DNA of 64,000 nucleotides from Eublepharis macularius (GCF_028583425.1 NC_072806.1:36006001-36070000); one strand, 5' to 3'. Shown: positions 34,046 to 44,905, counted from the stretch's first letter. Notes: generated from the sequence alone by a model not told the origin. Numbers and translations are program-made.

Positions 34046-34239
34046 AGGGTTGCCAACTCTAGGTTGGGAAATTCTTGAGATTTGGAGGTGGAATTTAGGA
34101 GACCAGCATTTGGGGGGCCCTGAGTGAGGTATAGTGCCTCCAAAGAACCAATTTTCTCCTGGAGAACTGATCTCTGTAGCCTGGAGATCAGTTTTAATTC
34201 TGGGAGCAATCCGGGCCCTTCCTGGAAGTGGGCAACTAT
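34046..34239 (+). mobile_element. GGTTGCCAACT-type MITE
   Basis: It starts AGGGTTGCCAACTCTAGGTT and ends CCTGGAAGTGGGCAACTA, an imperfect terminal inverted repeat. The internal GGAGAACTGATCTC / GGAGATCAGTTTT palindrome is as in the 15545 copy. Confidence 0.65.
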
Positions 34240-34689
34240 AACTGGCATAGAGCAGTTCCATGATGGCCTTTTTCCTTTTCTCTAGAATCTTGCACCCCCT
34301 CCCTTCTTCCCCTCCCCAAAACAGGACTGCTGTCTTCTAAACATGGCAAATTATGGCAATTCTTCGTGACAAGTATGAGACAAACATGTACAGATTAGGA
34401 AGGAGCCAGTTAGTACCATCATAATAGAATCAAGTACCTAATAGCATCATTAATGGTTGGAATTAGAAAACACATTCCTAGTGTCTACTAGTTATTTTCT
34501 CTCTTTTCAATCCTCTATTCGGCATTTTCATTTTGTTTTCCTGACACAGTGTGAGAAATACAGGAAGACTCTAGACGACATTCCTGCAAAATGAGTATTT
34601 CTATGGAGAACATATTTCTCCTATGTGCGACCTGTTGCTTTAAGTATGACCCTACTGGGTAGTTCTAAGCATAATTGCTTATGATCTGT

Positions 34690-34880
34690 TTCAGCATTTC
34701 TTCAACTCTGTATTGGAGTTTTTACTACTGTTATGTCTTTGCAAACTTGCATTTATTTATCCTAAGGCATTGTTTATTGAAATGTCCTTGATATTAACTG
34801 TACTAATCTCACACTATGTAATCCACCTTGAGTCTCAGTGAGAAAGGAGGACTATAAATGACATAAATAAAATTCTGCAT
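34690..34880 (+). mobile_element. LINE 3' tail
   Basis: GTTTCAGCATTTCTTCAACTC, TCACACTATGTAATCCACC and TTGAGTCTCAGTGAGAAAGG, then an ATAAATAAA tail. It belongs to the 5380 family. Confidence 0.65.
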
Positions 34881-35114
34881 TCAGTAGCCCTTTTCCACTT
34901 CTAAAATGCAGATTCATTTTGTTTGTTTTGTTTTCAATTGACGCAAACACTTATTGGTGTTTAAGATGAGTCCCGCAGATCAGACAAGAGACTAACTAGT
35001 TTAACACCCTGTTTTCTACAGGGCTCAGCGAAATGTCTCTGGGAAGTATACAAGCAAGTCAGGGAAAGGATGGCTTCTTATTATTTTGTATTATCCTCAG
35101 CATTTGGTATACAG

Positions 35115-35686
35115 CAGGGGTCCTCAAACTACGGCCCGCGGGCCACATGCGGCCCGCCGAGGACATCTATCCGGCCCGCTGGGTGTTTTTGCCGCCGCTG
35201 CCTGTCCTGCTTAGCAGCCGACTCGTCCTGGGCCCGCAGTGTACATGTGTGGAATGTGCGCCACACTCTCCGACTCCCCTCCTTCTCTCTGTCTCTCGAC
35301 TCCTCCTCTCAGTCTCGGGTGTGATCTTTTTTTTGCGGTTAAGGGGGGCCTTTTCCCCCCTGAAGTTAGAAGGTCTTTTTTTTTTGCAGATAGGGGGCGC
35401 CTTTTTTTTGAAGTTAGGAGAGCCTTTTTTAAAAAAAGTTGGTTGACCATCTCATTAGCCAAAAGCAGGCCCATAGTTCCCATTGAAATCCTGGTAAGTT
35501 TGTTGATTTAACTTTACTTGTTCTTCATTTTAAATATTGTATTTGTTCCCATTTTGTTTTTTTACTTCAAGATAAGATATGTGCAGTGTGCATAGGAATT
35601 TGTTCATAGTTTTTTTTTAGTCCGGCCCTCCAACGGTCTGAGGGACAGTGAACTGGCCCCCTGTTTAAAAAGTTTGAGGACCCCTG
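35115..35686. mobile_element. Well preserved hAT element (OC1/SPIN-like horizontally mobile group)
   Basis: Perfect 16-bp inverted termini CAGGGGTCCTCAAACT and AGTTTGAGGACCCCTG, with a perfect 8-bp duplication GTATACAG at 35107-35114 and 35687-35694. The subterminal GCCCGCGGGCCACATGCGGC and CTCCAACGGTCTGAGGGAC are, from memory, shared by hAT elements of several distant tetrapods. There is no transposase, so it is non-autonomous. Confidence 0.88.
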
Positions 35687-35989
35687 GTATACAGGGATAG
35701 ACTGCCTCTGAACAAGGATGTTCTCTTAAGCTGTTGATAGATGCCTCCTGCTCCCTCTTTTAGTCCTTCAACCCTCTTTTAAAAAGCCATCTAAACTAAC
35801 AGCCAATCATCACTCCATCTTGTGGTCATGAATACACTATGTTAAATTAAATATATTTAAAATTAAATTAAAATTAAATACAGTATTACTATTACTATTA
35901 TTGTTGTTATTCATTTTACTATGGCCTGGACACACTTCATGAAATTGCTTGACGGATCTTAAGTCTTACGTACTTATCTGTCGCTTTAA

Positions 35990-36340
35990 ATATGTGCTCC
36001 TATGAGCTACCTGTGCTTCATGTTGTCTAATAGTCCTAAAATTACTTCTGTTTCAGCATTTCTTCAACTTTGTGCTGGATTCTTATTAACGCCATGTCTT
36101 TGTAAATTTGCATTTATTTACCTGCGGCATAGTTTACAGAAATGTCCTTGATACTGACTGTACTAATCTCACACTGTGTAATTCGTCTGGAGTCTCAGTG
36201 AGAAAGGCAGACATTAATTGATCAATTTATTTATTTTATTTATATTTATTATTATTATTTATATATGATATATTATATAGTATTATATCTATTATTAATA
36301 AGTATTTATTATTTATAACAACAACAATAATAATTTTGCA
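35990..36340 (+). mobile_element. LINE 3' tail followed by AT-rich simple repeat
   Basis: GTTTCAGCATTTCTTCAAC, TCACACTGTGTAATTCGTC and GGAGTCTCAGTGAGAAAGGC mark the LINE end. From 36225 to about 36340 the sequence is an A/T-only low-complexity tract (TTATTATTATTTATAT and similar). Confidence 0.65.
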
Positions 36341-36719
36341 ACTGTTGTGAGCTGATTTGGGTCTCCAGTCAATAAGCGAGATATAAATTTAAGAAATAAA
36401 TCATCCCAGTCATTGCTTCGAGCAGCCCCTGCAGATCACAGGAGGGTTTTTATTTTTGCACGGCGGGGGGGGGGGGGCGGGTTCCTCTCTGTTCTGTTTA
36501 TGACAAAACAGTACAAGCTTTCAACTTCCCTGGCACTCTTTATTAGGCAGGCCTTTAACAGTTAACAAAAGAGATAAGCAGGGTGGTGGTGGAAATAAAA
36601 CATTATTGTTAGGGCTTCAGAGAAGGCAGCCCTTTCACCTCCCCTTCAAACCTGCTGTTCTCGTGTATTCTGCATCACTCCTTGCCTTCCCAAACCCTCT
36701 CGTAATATATCACCATCAA

Positions 36720-36845
36720 GTCTCACTTAGCGCCGTCCTTTTGCCTCCCAGCCCCGCCCATTGCCGGCTGCAGGCCCCGCCCCGCCTTAAGCCCCGCCCC
36801 GCGCCCCTCCTCCTGTCCCTCCTTCTGGGCGGGGAAGAAAACAAG
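36720..36845 (+). promoter_or_regulatory. AATF: AATF promoter / CpG island with GC boxes
   Basis: Directly upstream of the AATF start codon are four or more CCCCGCCC-type Sp1/KLF boxes (about 36751-36810) plus GGGCGGGG at 36828-36835, with no TATA box. This is the layout of a housekeeping CpG-island promoter. CpG density stays high to about 37170 in intron 1. The transcription start is not determinable here but is probably within this interval. Confidence 0.7.
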
Positions 36846-36853
36846 ATGGCGGC
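36843..36853 (+). promoter_or_regulatory. YY1-type motif overlapping the AATF start codon
   Basis: AAGATGGCGGC spans the ATG. This is the classic YY1 core (AAGATGGCGGC) found just downstream of the start site in many housekeeping genes, where it overlaps the initiator codon and positions transcription. Confidence 0.6.
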
Positions 36854-36933
36854 GCCCATCGCAGAGGAGCTGGAGCGGCTGCTCAACCCGCTGCCCGCCG
36901 CTCCGGTGGATCCGGAGGACGACCCCGAGGACG
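36846..36933 (+). CDS. AATF: AATF exon 1 (N-terminus)
   Basis: AATF (Che-1) is a nuclear and nucleolar protein. It works with NGDN and NOL10 in 18S rRNA processing and as an RNA polymerase II-binding adaptor in p53, Rb and stress signalling. This exon encodes MAAPIAEELERLLNPLPAAP and an acidic end DPEDDPED. It aligns with the human start, where a QLEQLLNP-type segment precedes an acidic run. The start is the first ATG after the GC-box promoter and sits in a YY1/Kozak-like context. The donor is GACG|GTGAGA, leaving one base (phase 1) that joins CC at 44723 to give Ala. Confidence 0.93.
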
Positions 36934-37433
36934 GTGAGAGGGGGGCGGGGGACCGGGGACACGTGGGACGCTCGCTAGCTCCATCGCCTCCGCCGCCCGG
37001 AAAGGCGGCCCGGCTCCCTGCCACGTGGTCGTTCCGCCTTCTCCTTGGAAGGGGCCTGGGCGCGGAGGGAGACGCGGGGCGAGCGTTGCTTTTTCACACG
37101 CGCGCGCCTTTCCACACGAGCGGGGTCCGGAAGAGGGCGGGCGAGCTGCCCGGCTTGGGGCTGCCTGCGAGAAAGGGGGGGTAGGGAGAGGGTTATTGTG
37201 GTGATATTTCTGTTGCGCTCTCCCTGCAGTGCAGGCTCAGAGCGGATGTCATCGCGGTATAAAGCAGGTAGCATCCGAAGGCGTTTGGGGCTGGGAAAAC
37301 TTCAGCCTCACGAGCCAGAAGGCCGTTTCTAGCCAAGCCTGGATGGGTTCGTTTGCTGCTGGCAGGACGGGTGTTGCACGTGTGTGTCTGGGTCTTCTCT
37401 TCCAGAAAAATTGGTTTTTTTAAATGGAGTGTG

Positions 37434-37580
37434 GCAGAGACTGCCCTCAAGTTATAGCTGACTTATGGCAACCCCTGGTGGGGTTTTCGTGGCAAGAGAC
37501 TAACAGAGGTGGTTTGCCATTGCCTGCCTTCATAGCAACCGTGGTCTTCATTGGTGGTCATCCATCCAAGGTTGGGTTAA
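37434..37580 (-). mobile_element. 5S-rRNA-derived SINE, 5'-truncated
   Basis: Reverse-oriented SINE body: TGCCCTCAAGTTATAGCTGAC, the GTTTGCCATTGCCTGCC segment and the start of the 5S part. It is lost before the 5S head. It is the first of three copies in a row, all on the minus strand. Confidence 0.8.
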
Positions 37581-37599
37581 CTGTGTAGAATGAATAAAA

Positions 37600-37812
37600 T
37601 CCTGCCCTCAGGTCCTAGTTGACTTATGGCAACTCCACCCCCCCCTTGAGGTTTTCATGGCAAAAGTCTGCGAGAGGGAGTTTCCCATTGCCTGCCTCTG
37701 CAACCCTGGTCTTCCTTGGAGGTCTCCCGTCCAATTACTAACCAAGGCCAACCTTGCTTAGCTTATGAGATCTGACAATGTCAGGCTCTTCTAGGTTATG
37801 CAGGTCAGGGCT
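37600..37812 (-). mobile_element. 5S-rRNA-derived SINE
   Basis: Nearly full-length reverse copy reaching the 5S head: GGTCTCCCGTCCAATTACTA and CTTGCTTAGCTTATGAGATC, the complement of the 5S box C and box A regions. Confidence 0.85.
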
Positions 37813-37817
37813 AAACG

Positions 37818-38785
37818 AAGCCCTGCCCTCAAGTCATGTATGTACTAATTGCTTACCTGTTGTTTATTTTCCTGCCATGTATTTATTGTCTACTTGTTGT
37901 TTATCTGTCGTGTCTACATTGTACAGCGACTTTGGTTATAATTTTTGTCATGTGTTCCAATGATACTGCCCCTTTAAGGGTTTTCCCCAGCTTGATTGTA
38001 TGACCCTAGGCTTGTTATTTAAACATGGGGTGTGTCTGGTATTAGTTGTAACTATAGGTATACCTGGAACTGCAATGGTGTGTGGAGTGAGGAGAGATGC
38101 CAGTGGACAGTAAGGAAACGTCTACCCGTCGATATTGTAAATAATTAGCTATATTGTTCAGGCCTTGTATAATATTTATGACTGATGGGTTGATCTTATT
38201 TATAGTCCATAGAGTCTAGCCCAAGATGAAGAAAAACCGAAACGGGAATTGGGAATAGCAAGCTGAAGCCCGTCGGCTAGGTGTCTTTGGACACGTCCTA
38301 CTTCCATCTTTGGACATATGGACAGTTTCCACGCATAGGCGGAACGTTTCCATCCGTTTGCACTCTCCCACCACCAGAATATTAATCATATATAGGAATA
38401 TATTTTTTGTTCATCCAATAGACTACCTTCTTCCTGTATATATATGCACTTTAAATTGTGTTGGATATGTATTTGCACTTTTGATATAATACAATAATTT
38501 ATACTATCATTGATTGTTTGATTTTTCGTGACCCTGGTTGTTGTGCTTCTGAGTTGTTCGCGTAGCTAGGGGGTTCCCTTTGTTGTTTTGCACTCAAGTC
38601 ATAGCTGACTTACGGCAACCTCTGGCGAGGCTTTCGTAGCGAGAGACTAACAGAGGTGGTTTGCCATTGCCTGCCTCTGCAACCCTGGTTTCTTTGGAGG
38701 TTTCCTATTCAATTATTATCCAAGGCCAATCTTGCTTAGTTTCAACAATCTGACAAGATCAAGCTCTCCTGGTCAGAGCACAGTG
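37818..38785 (-). mobile_element. 5S-rRNA-derived SINE split by a Penelope-like insertion
   Basis: The SINE 3' part stops at 37837 (CTCAAGTCAT) and resumes at 38593 with the same ten bases followed by AGCTGACTTACGGCAACC. Its 5S head is at about 38690-38780. The interruption is the separate element at 37838-38592. Confidence 0.85.
37838..38592 (+). mobile_element. Penelope-like element fragment (candidate)
   Basis: It is bounded by the 10-bp duplication CTCAAGTCAT (37828-37837, 38593-38602) inside a 5S SINE. It contains a GATGAAG...CCGAAACG motif at 38225-38243, of the kind found in the Neptune-type Penelope terminal repeat. T-rich sequence follows (GCACTTTAAATTGTG, GTATTTGCACTTTTGATAT), typical of those tails. 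No reverse transcriptase remains. Confidence 0.6.
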
Positions 38786-39085
38786 TAGAGAGGAGTGTTA
38801 GAGAAAAAGGGCTCAACACCCCCGTCTGAGGTGGGACATTCTATTCCCTCCCCTCATGGCTCTTCCATAGGGTTTCACCTCATTCTGCTATATTTTTATA
38901 CTCTTCCCCCATCTTTCGTAGGGTAGGGGCTGTGCTCTGCCCACCTTCTCTTTTGTAACCATTGCCCAGTGGTTTGTATGCCAGGGGAACTCTTGTTAAA
39001 AGGAGTACACACCCATTCTTTGGATAGGTTGGGATTATTTTGCCCATCCTGCTTCAGCTGCTGAAGTTGTAACTTTAACTAAGCC

Positions 39086-39339
39086 CAGGTCTTTTTTTCT
39101 GGAAAAAGAGGTGGTGGAACTCAGTGGGTTGCCCTCGGAGAAAATGGTCACATGGCTGGTGGCCCCGCCCCCTGATCTCCAGACAGGGGGAAGTATAGAT
39201 TGCCCTCCACGCCGCTCCAGCAGTGCGGAGGGCAATCTCAACTCCCCTCTGTCTGGAGATCAGGGGGCGGGGCCAACAGCCATGTGACCATTTTCAAGAG
39301 GTTCCGGAACTCCGTTCCACCAGCTGAAAAAAAGCCCTG
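39086..39339 (+). mobile_element. Short hAT transposon (family 1)
   Basis: CAGGTCTTTTTTTCTGGAAA to CAGCTGAAAAAAAGCCCTG. The 8-mers ACTAAGCC (39078-39085) and ATTAAGCC (39340-39347) differ at one base. Confidence 0.88.
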
Positions 39340-39574
39340 ATTAAGCCTCATTTAAGCCAATGGAACACACGAAGCTTCTTTATTCTGTGGCAAGCTTTCA
39401 GTCTGTTTTCCCCAGTACTGCTTAATCGGACTGGCAACGGCAGCTACCCAAGACCTCAGTAGGTCTTTTCTATGCAAAGTGAGAATATTTGGGTGGAGAT
39501 GCCAGGGCTTCAACTGGGAACTAGGTACGTGCTGTTATGGCTCCCAAAGGGGTGTGTGGGCTAATCTTTAAATT

Positions 39575-40130
39575 CAGTTTTTTTTTGGAAAATGTTTATG
39601 TTGCTTCTCCAGACCTGCTTAAGAAGCCTAAAACAATTAAAACATAACCGAGTGGACAGCGGTAAAAACAATAGCAATATAAAATATCCCAGTAAGAAAA
39701 AAAAATAGCCCAAGCCTGATGACAATAAAAGAAGAACCAATGAAAGCACACAAGACACTGCATTCTAAAATGATATTGACAAAGCTGACTTCAGGCTATG
39801 ACCAGATCGTAAAACAACTAAAAGGGATGGAATCTCTTTGTTAAGAGCCTGGGTATAGAGAAATACTTTAGCCTGGCTCTTAAAAGAGATGTGAGCATCA
39901 AGGGGAGAAGACATCCCAAAGGCATGGTGCCACCCAGGGGAAAGGCCTGTCTGGTCACTTCCTACCCTGAGTCTGCTGGTAGGGGGCACAGAGACCAGGG
40001 CTTGTGGGAAAGAAGCTTAGATGGTAGGCTTCACAGTGTGGCAGGAGAAACCCATAATCAGTGTGGTTCACCAGCGTTCTAGGAGGCAACATCAAGGAAG
40101 GCATTTGCCTCTATGCTTTTGTTTTGATTG
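39575..40130 (-). mobile_element. LINE 3'UTR-like segment, reverse
   Basis: Phrases such as CTTCTCCAGACCTGCTTAAG, TCTTTGTTAAGAGCCTGGGT and CCCAAAGGCATGGTGCCACC are recurrent squamate LINE 3' sequence in reverse. No reading frame survives. Confidence 0.5.
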
Positions 40131-41439
40131 ATCTCTGCGACAGTTCTGACCATTGCATGAAACAGGATACTAGACGCACCACTATTCCGATCCAGTAGGA
40201 GGGTATTTATGCTAAAGGCATTTAAAGGTGATTTCATAGCTGGGTGAGATTTGAACTGGAGACTTCACTTTTCAGTCTGTGCTACCCTCTTTATTCCCCA
40301 GAATGTGGTTTCTCCCCCTCCACAATTATTTACGGGTTTTGAGTTCTGTTTCATAATTTGGTGGTTTCAAGTTTTAGCCCTTTATCCTCCTCCCCCACAC
40401 ATGCAGTGTTGTTTGTGTGGAAGCGACTACAACGTCCGTCATGGCAAACTGCAGTGTGAATGAAAAACACAGTTAAAAGCACCTCAACAGGACCAGAAAC
40501 CACAAAAAGCAAGTAATTCAAAATCAAGGTAGCAAAATAACAAATGGCAGAACAGATCAGAAGAAAACTAATGATCTGATAAAATACAGAAGTGCCGGAA
40601 GGCTGATACTGAAAGTGGCAGGAAAACCTGGGACTGGGCAGGGTACAGGTGGGAACATAGCTCAGAGGAGTAGCTCCACAACTGAGAAAATTCCAACACT
40701 TGTGTTTTACGTTTTAAAAAATATTTGTATTTTCTAGAATCTTCCTGAGGGAGCTAACATAAAATGAAACAATAAATATTACAGTATCATTTTTTTTTTA
40801 AAAAATTACAGCTAAAAGAATTCAGTAAGTGAAAATGTCATCTCAACAGTTTTATCCGTCATCCATTTTTTAAAATAGCAACCAGCACTATATAATGAGC
40901 ATAAAAGTAAACAACATACAGTGTCTTTACCTAGTATCACCAAGTAAAGGATCTCAGGCTTTGGGGAAGACTTGCCTCTGCTTGAGATCCCAGAGAGCTA
41001 CTGCCAGTCAGAGAAGGCAGGACTGATCTAAATGGTCAGATGGTACGACTTGTATAAGGCATATTAATTTTAGCTGGTGAGTTCATGTCTGATATGCAAC
41101 CATCCTCGTTCTTACAGTGACCAAGACCCGGTGGATCCTCCTCTTTCCCCCCAATTTCTCATCCAAAAATATATTGAGGTACATAAACCATGGCTATGAG
41201 GTTTGAAGTAGCCTAAAGGCTGACATACTTCCTTCCGAGTTGTAGCTTTAATGCAGCTCCAAGTATAGTGCTAACAGTGGTTGGCTTGAACCTAGCTTCA
41301 AGCTGTGACTTGAACTTAACAGTTCAAGTAAGGTGCCCTGTTATGGTTAATACAGGCATGGGGAAGGAAATGGGTGGAAACTGGTATGAGAGCAGAATGG
41401 AGGAGTGCCCAATTTATCCTCCATGGTTAAGAAACTGGG

Positions 41440-41869
41440 TGCCATATATGCCTGCTGCATACCTGCCATGAATGTATATGGGCTCTGCCTCCGGTCTGTG
41501 AGAGTATGGGAAGTTCTTTATTGCTGCAGTGCCAGTAGGTTACCTTGCAAATGTTTACTTTCTCTTTCTCGCTCCGCTGAGCCAGTGTCCTTGACTGCCA
41601 GCTGAAACTGGCTCAAGATGTATTCTTCCTGAGAACCAAAGATAAGTTCATCTTTCTCACTGTCTACTCTAAAACAATGTCTCACTCCAACCCCAACCCC
41701 CCCAGTTAACGGTCCTCTTTCCCAAAGGCGGGAACATTCCCTATAACTAACATTGCTAGCCCCACATACGTCATTTCTGCCAATTTCACTGTCTGAACAC
41801 CTTGTACTGAATGGATCTCTAATAAAGTTACTTGAACTGGAACACCTGCTTAACTGCCAGGGACTATCA
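41440..41869 (+). mobile_element. Solo Gypsy LTR
   Basis: TGCCATATATGCCTGCTGC to GGGACTATCA. Strong similarity to the 17945 LTR: GAGAGTATGGGAAGTTCTTT, CTGTCTGAACACCTTGTACT and an AATAAAGTTACTT end. A short deletion precedes the 3' end. No clear target duplication. Confidence 0.8.
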
Positions 41870-42954
41870 TTGGAGGTGTTGTGTCTGCTGTTGGTACATC
41901 TTCATTCTCTTTCTGGAACCTCAATTACTTGTCTAAAGCTGGGTAGAATCTTCCAAACTGTTGAGTAAAAATTAAAGTAAGTCTTTTTTTAAAATCCTAC
42001 TTGCCACTCAGTGCCATCTTGAGCATTTAAGGAGATTTCATCATATGTAGGTTACGTTTTATCCTCTCCCTCCCTTACTAAGTCAGTTGTATCCATAAAT
42101 GGAGCATGAATATTCCCAAAGGCGCAAGTGGGGAGGAGCACTTAGCGATCTTGAGGCAATCAGATCACTCAGTTGGCTGCGCAACCTTAACCCTGTAATT
42201 TTGCATACAGGGTGCCACACACATGGATGAAAATAAAGCAAGGCTGCAATTTAATAAGGGTTCTAGTTTAGTGTAATAATTCACTGCCTTGTTCTTGAGA
42301 AGCAGGGTTGGTGGGGAGGAAAATGCCGGAGAGCCATAATTGTCCAAGATTTTATTACTTTAAAATGTCTAGTTGTTTAGACCGCTTGTAGTGAAAATTC
42401 CTTGCGTTCCGGTGTTCTTGTGTTTCCTTTTGTGAAATAACACCATTAGAAAGTATTATACCAATTAAACCTCTCATTGTACCTCTTGTGAAACCCAGAG
42501 TACAAGTCCTGGACTTCAGTTTGAACAAGCCTGCATTCAGCTTCCTCCTAACCCATATACATGCGAGCCATGACTTTTTCAGTTGTGCTATTGACCCCTC
42601 TAAACTGTGGAACTCCCTGCCCAATGACTATCAGTCAGCCTTCACTCTTTTTTGGCCTGCCAGATTTTTTTTTATCCTAGAGGGTATTTGGCATATGCAG
42701 GCACAGTAACAAGATGTGTTCTTGCCCACTACAAATAAACTTCAGTTTGTCATGATATCTGAATGCCACCGAGCAGCTGCCCCGGTTTCAAGGAATGCTC
42801 TCTCTGGCAGGTGCATTTGGCCCCCTGGCTTCACTTTTAAAAAACGGCCAAGCTTTTGGAATGGAGGCCTCAGTTTCATCAGTATTGCTGATCACGGATA
42901 TTTTAAATGGTCTGAATGTTTTAATTCATAATAATTTGTATTCTTTTAAAGTTT

Positions 42955-43170
42955 GACTGTGTTGATACTTATATCCCGCTTTTCTCTTCATTGGGAACCC
43001 AGTGCGGCTTATAGCATCTCCTCCCTTTCTCTATTTTACCGTCATGGCAATCACCCTGAGAACGTGTGACTGGCCAAGGTCACCCAACAAGCGTCCACGG
43101 CAGACTGGGGATTCAGACATGAGGGTTTCCAGATCCTAGTCTGACCCTCTAACCAGTACAAAGATCTTAA
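42955..43170 (-). mobile_element. tRNA SINE, reverse
   Basis: Complement of the Sauria-type body: GTGTGACTGGCCAAGGTCAC, GGCAGACTGGGGATTCAGAC (complement of box B) and CCTAGTCTGACCCTCTAACC. Confidence 0.7.
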
Positions 43171-43865
43171 AGATTGATATTTTAGCAAAGTGTATGTAAA
43201 TAAAGAGACCACAACTGGGAGCCAGGCTTGGGAGTGCATGCTTCCTTCTTTCTCAGAAGCAAATTCTCTCTCCTGCTTAACTAGTGAAAATCTGAGATAA
43301 AATCCCTCCCCTGTTGCACTTTTCGGGGTCAGAATGCATAGAGAAAGGACTCCCTAACTTTGTCATTTAGGACAATGTCAACTGCATACTTCCAATTCAG
43401 GCACAGTTTCCTTTCTGTACAGACAAATGCAGGGGCCCTAAAGCAGCCTTAAAACTGATTTTGCTGTTGAGTTGGGGGGCGGGGGGGGGCGGGTTGTCCC
43501 AGACAATACAGTATAGTGTGATGAAAATGTCCTGTGAGGTTTTCTTTTCCCAAAGGAAAAAAGCGTTAGCATTTTCTGTTGGTTGGTGCAAACAGTAGGC
43601 TTCCCAGTGGAATGTTTACTTCGCCATAGACAGATACATGTTTGTGGTAGAAAAATAACCCCAAGATACCACCAACATGGGTGATGCACAATGCCAGATG
43701 TTTTTCTCCATTGGTTTTCCACCGTCTCATTTTCAGTGTGTGAGTATTGTCCAGTATTCCTGCGGCTACAAACATGGATTTGCTTGAGACAGTCGGAACT
43801 TGGAATTGGGCTTTGGGGTTAGTAAATAGACTCCAAATAAGGTTTGACAAATGGTTTATTGTAGC

Positions 43866-44125
43866 CAGGGCTTTTTTTCTGGGAAAAGAGGTGTTGGAAC
43901 TCAGTGGGTTGCCCTCGGAGAAAATGGTCACATGGCTGGTGGCCACGCCCCCTGATCTCCAGGCAGAGGGGAGTTGAGATTGCCCTCTGCACCGTTGAGC
44001 AGCATGGAGGGCAATTTAACCTCCCCTCTGCCTGGAGATCAGGGGGCGGGGCCACCAGCCATGTGACCATTTTCAAGAGGTTCCGGAACTCCATTCCACT
44101 GCGTTCCTGTTGAAAAAAAGCCCTG
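43866..44125 (+). mobile_element. Short hAT transposon (family 1)
   Basis: CAGGGCTTTTTTTCTGGGAA to GTTGAAAAAAAGCCCTG, with the full central palindrome. The 8-mers ATTGTAGC (43858-43865) and GTTGTAGT (44126-44133) differ at two bases. Confidence 0.82.
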
Positions 44126-44394
44126 GTTGTAGTTAAGGCTGACTGAAGCGCCTGTTTTAACCAAGAAATGAGACCTACATTAAATCATGCTAAACCGAAG
44201 TCTTGGATAGCTTGCCCTGTGTTTAAGGCAGGGGTTTGCTCTCAAAGACCATTAATTCTGTGTCTCCTTATTACCGTTAAGAGAGAGCTAATCTTTGCTC
44301 GCTTTGGGCAAGGCAGTCTCTTTCCTGCTGTAACAGAGTAATATTAGTGCTTTACTTTAATGATCTTTTATAAAAGTAGGCCATGTTTTCTATT

Positions 44395-44515
44395 TTTAAC
44401 CCTGCCTTTCCTCCAAAGAGTCCAGGGCAGCATATGTGGTGTTCTCCTACATTTTATCCTCACAACAACCCTGTAAGGTACGTTAGGCTGACAGAGTTTG
44501 TGTGACTGGCCTGCA
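44395..44515 (-). mobile_element. tRNA SINE 3' half, reverse
   Basis: TTTATCCTCACAACAACCCTGTAAGG followed by GTGTGACTGGCC is the complement of the SINE body. The tRNA head is missing. It lies 200 bases before AATF exon 2. Confidence 0.6.
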
Positions 44516-44722
44516 CGCACCTCCCAAAAAACCTAGAGGTGCCCCCCCTACTCTTTCCAAATGAAAGGGAGAAGAGGCATGAAAAATGAAAGTTGTTCAA
44601 GGAATAGAAAGTAGCATGAGAAAGGGGGGGAGAGGGAGGGGTGGGCTTGGGAGAAGGACAGCTTGTTTGGTGGAGGGGGGGGTAAGCTTCACAAATTAAT
44701 GACAACCCCCCTTTCTTTGCAG

Positions 44723-44905
44723 CCACTGCAGCCAGAGTTGTCGACAGATTTGATGAAGGAGGCCCTGAAGACAACCTCCTTGGCGTTGGCCTCATACGGA
44801 AAGGCGTCTCCTCCAGCCTCCTGGATGCCGATAAGCGATACTGGGGGAAGGCCACATCTCGCAAAGCCTTGGAGGACCAGTTATGGGGGGAGCCGCAGTT
44901 GGCAG
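44723..44905 (+). CDS. AATF: AATF exon 2
   Basis: 61 codons, entered and left in phase 1, after the acceptor TTTCTTTGCAG. With the split codon it reads ATAARVVDRFDEGG, nearly identical to the human ATAARVIDRFDEG block. The SSLLDADKRYWGKATSRKAL segment that follows matches the conserved LLDTDKRYCGKTTSRKA region, and the exon ends WGEPQLAG. The donor is GCAG|GTAAGG. This is the conserved N-terminal region upstream of the acidic domain. No domain with a known catalytic role is present. Confidence 0.95.

Larger units (their letters stand above)
36934..44722 (+). other. AATF: AATF intron 1
   Basis: About 7.8 kb. Its first 240 bases are still CpG island. It then holds a run of minus-strand 5S SINEs, one of them split by a Penelope-like insertion, two short hAT elements (39086, 43866), an old LINE 3' segment (39575-40130), a solo Gypsy LTR (41440) and tRNA-type SINE fragments. 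Intervals 40131-40980, 41870-42950 and 44134-44390 hold nothing I recognise. Confidence 0.85.
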
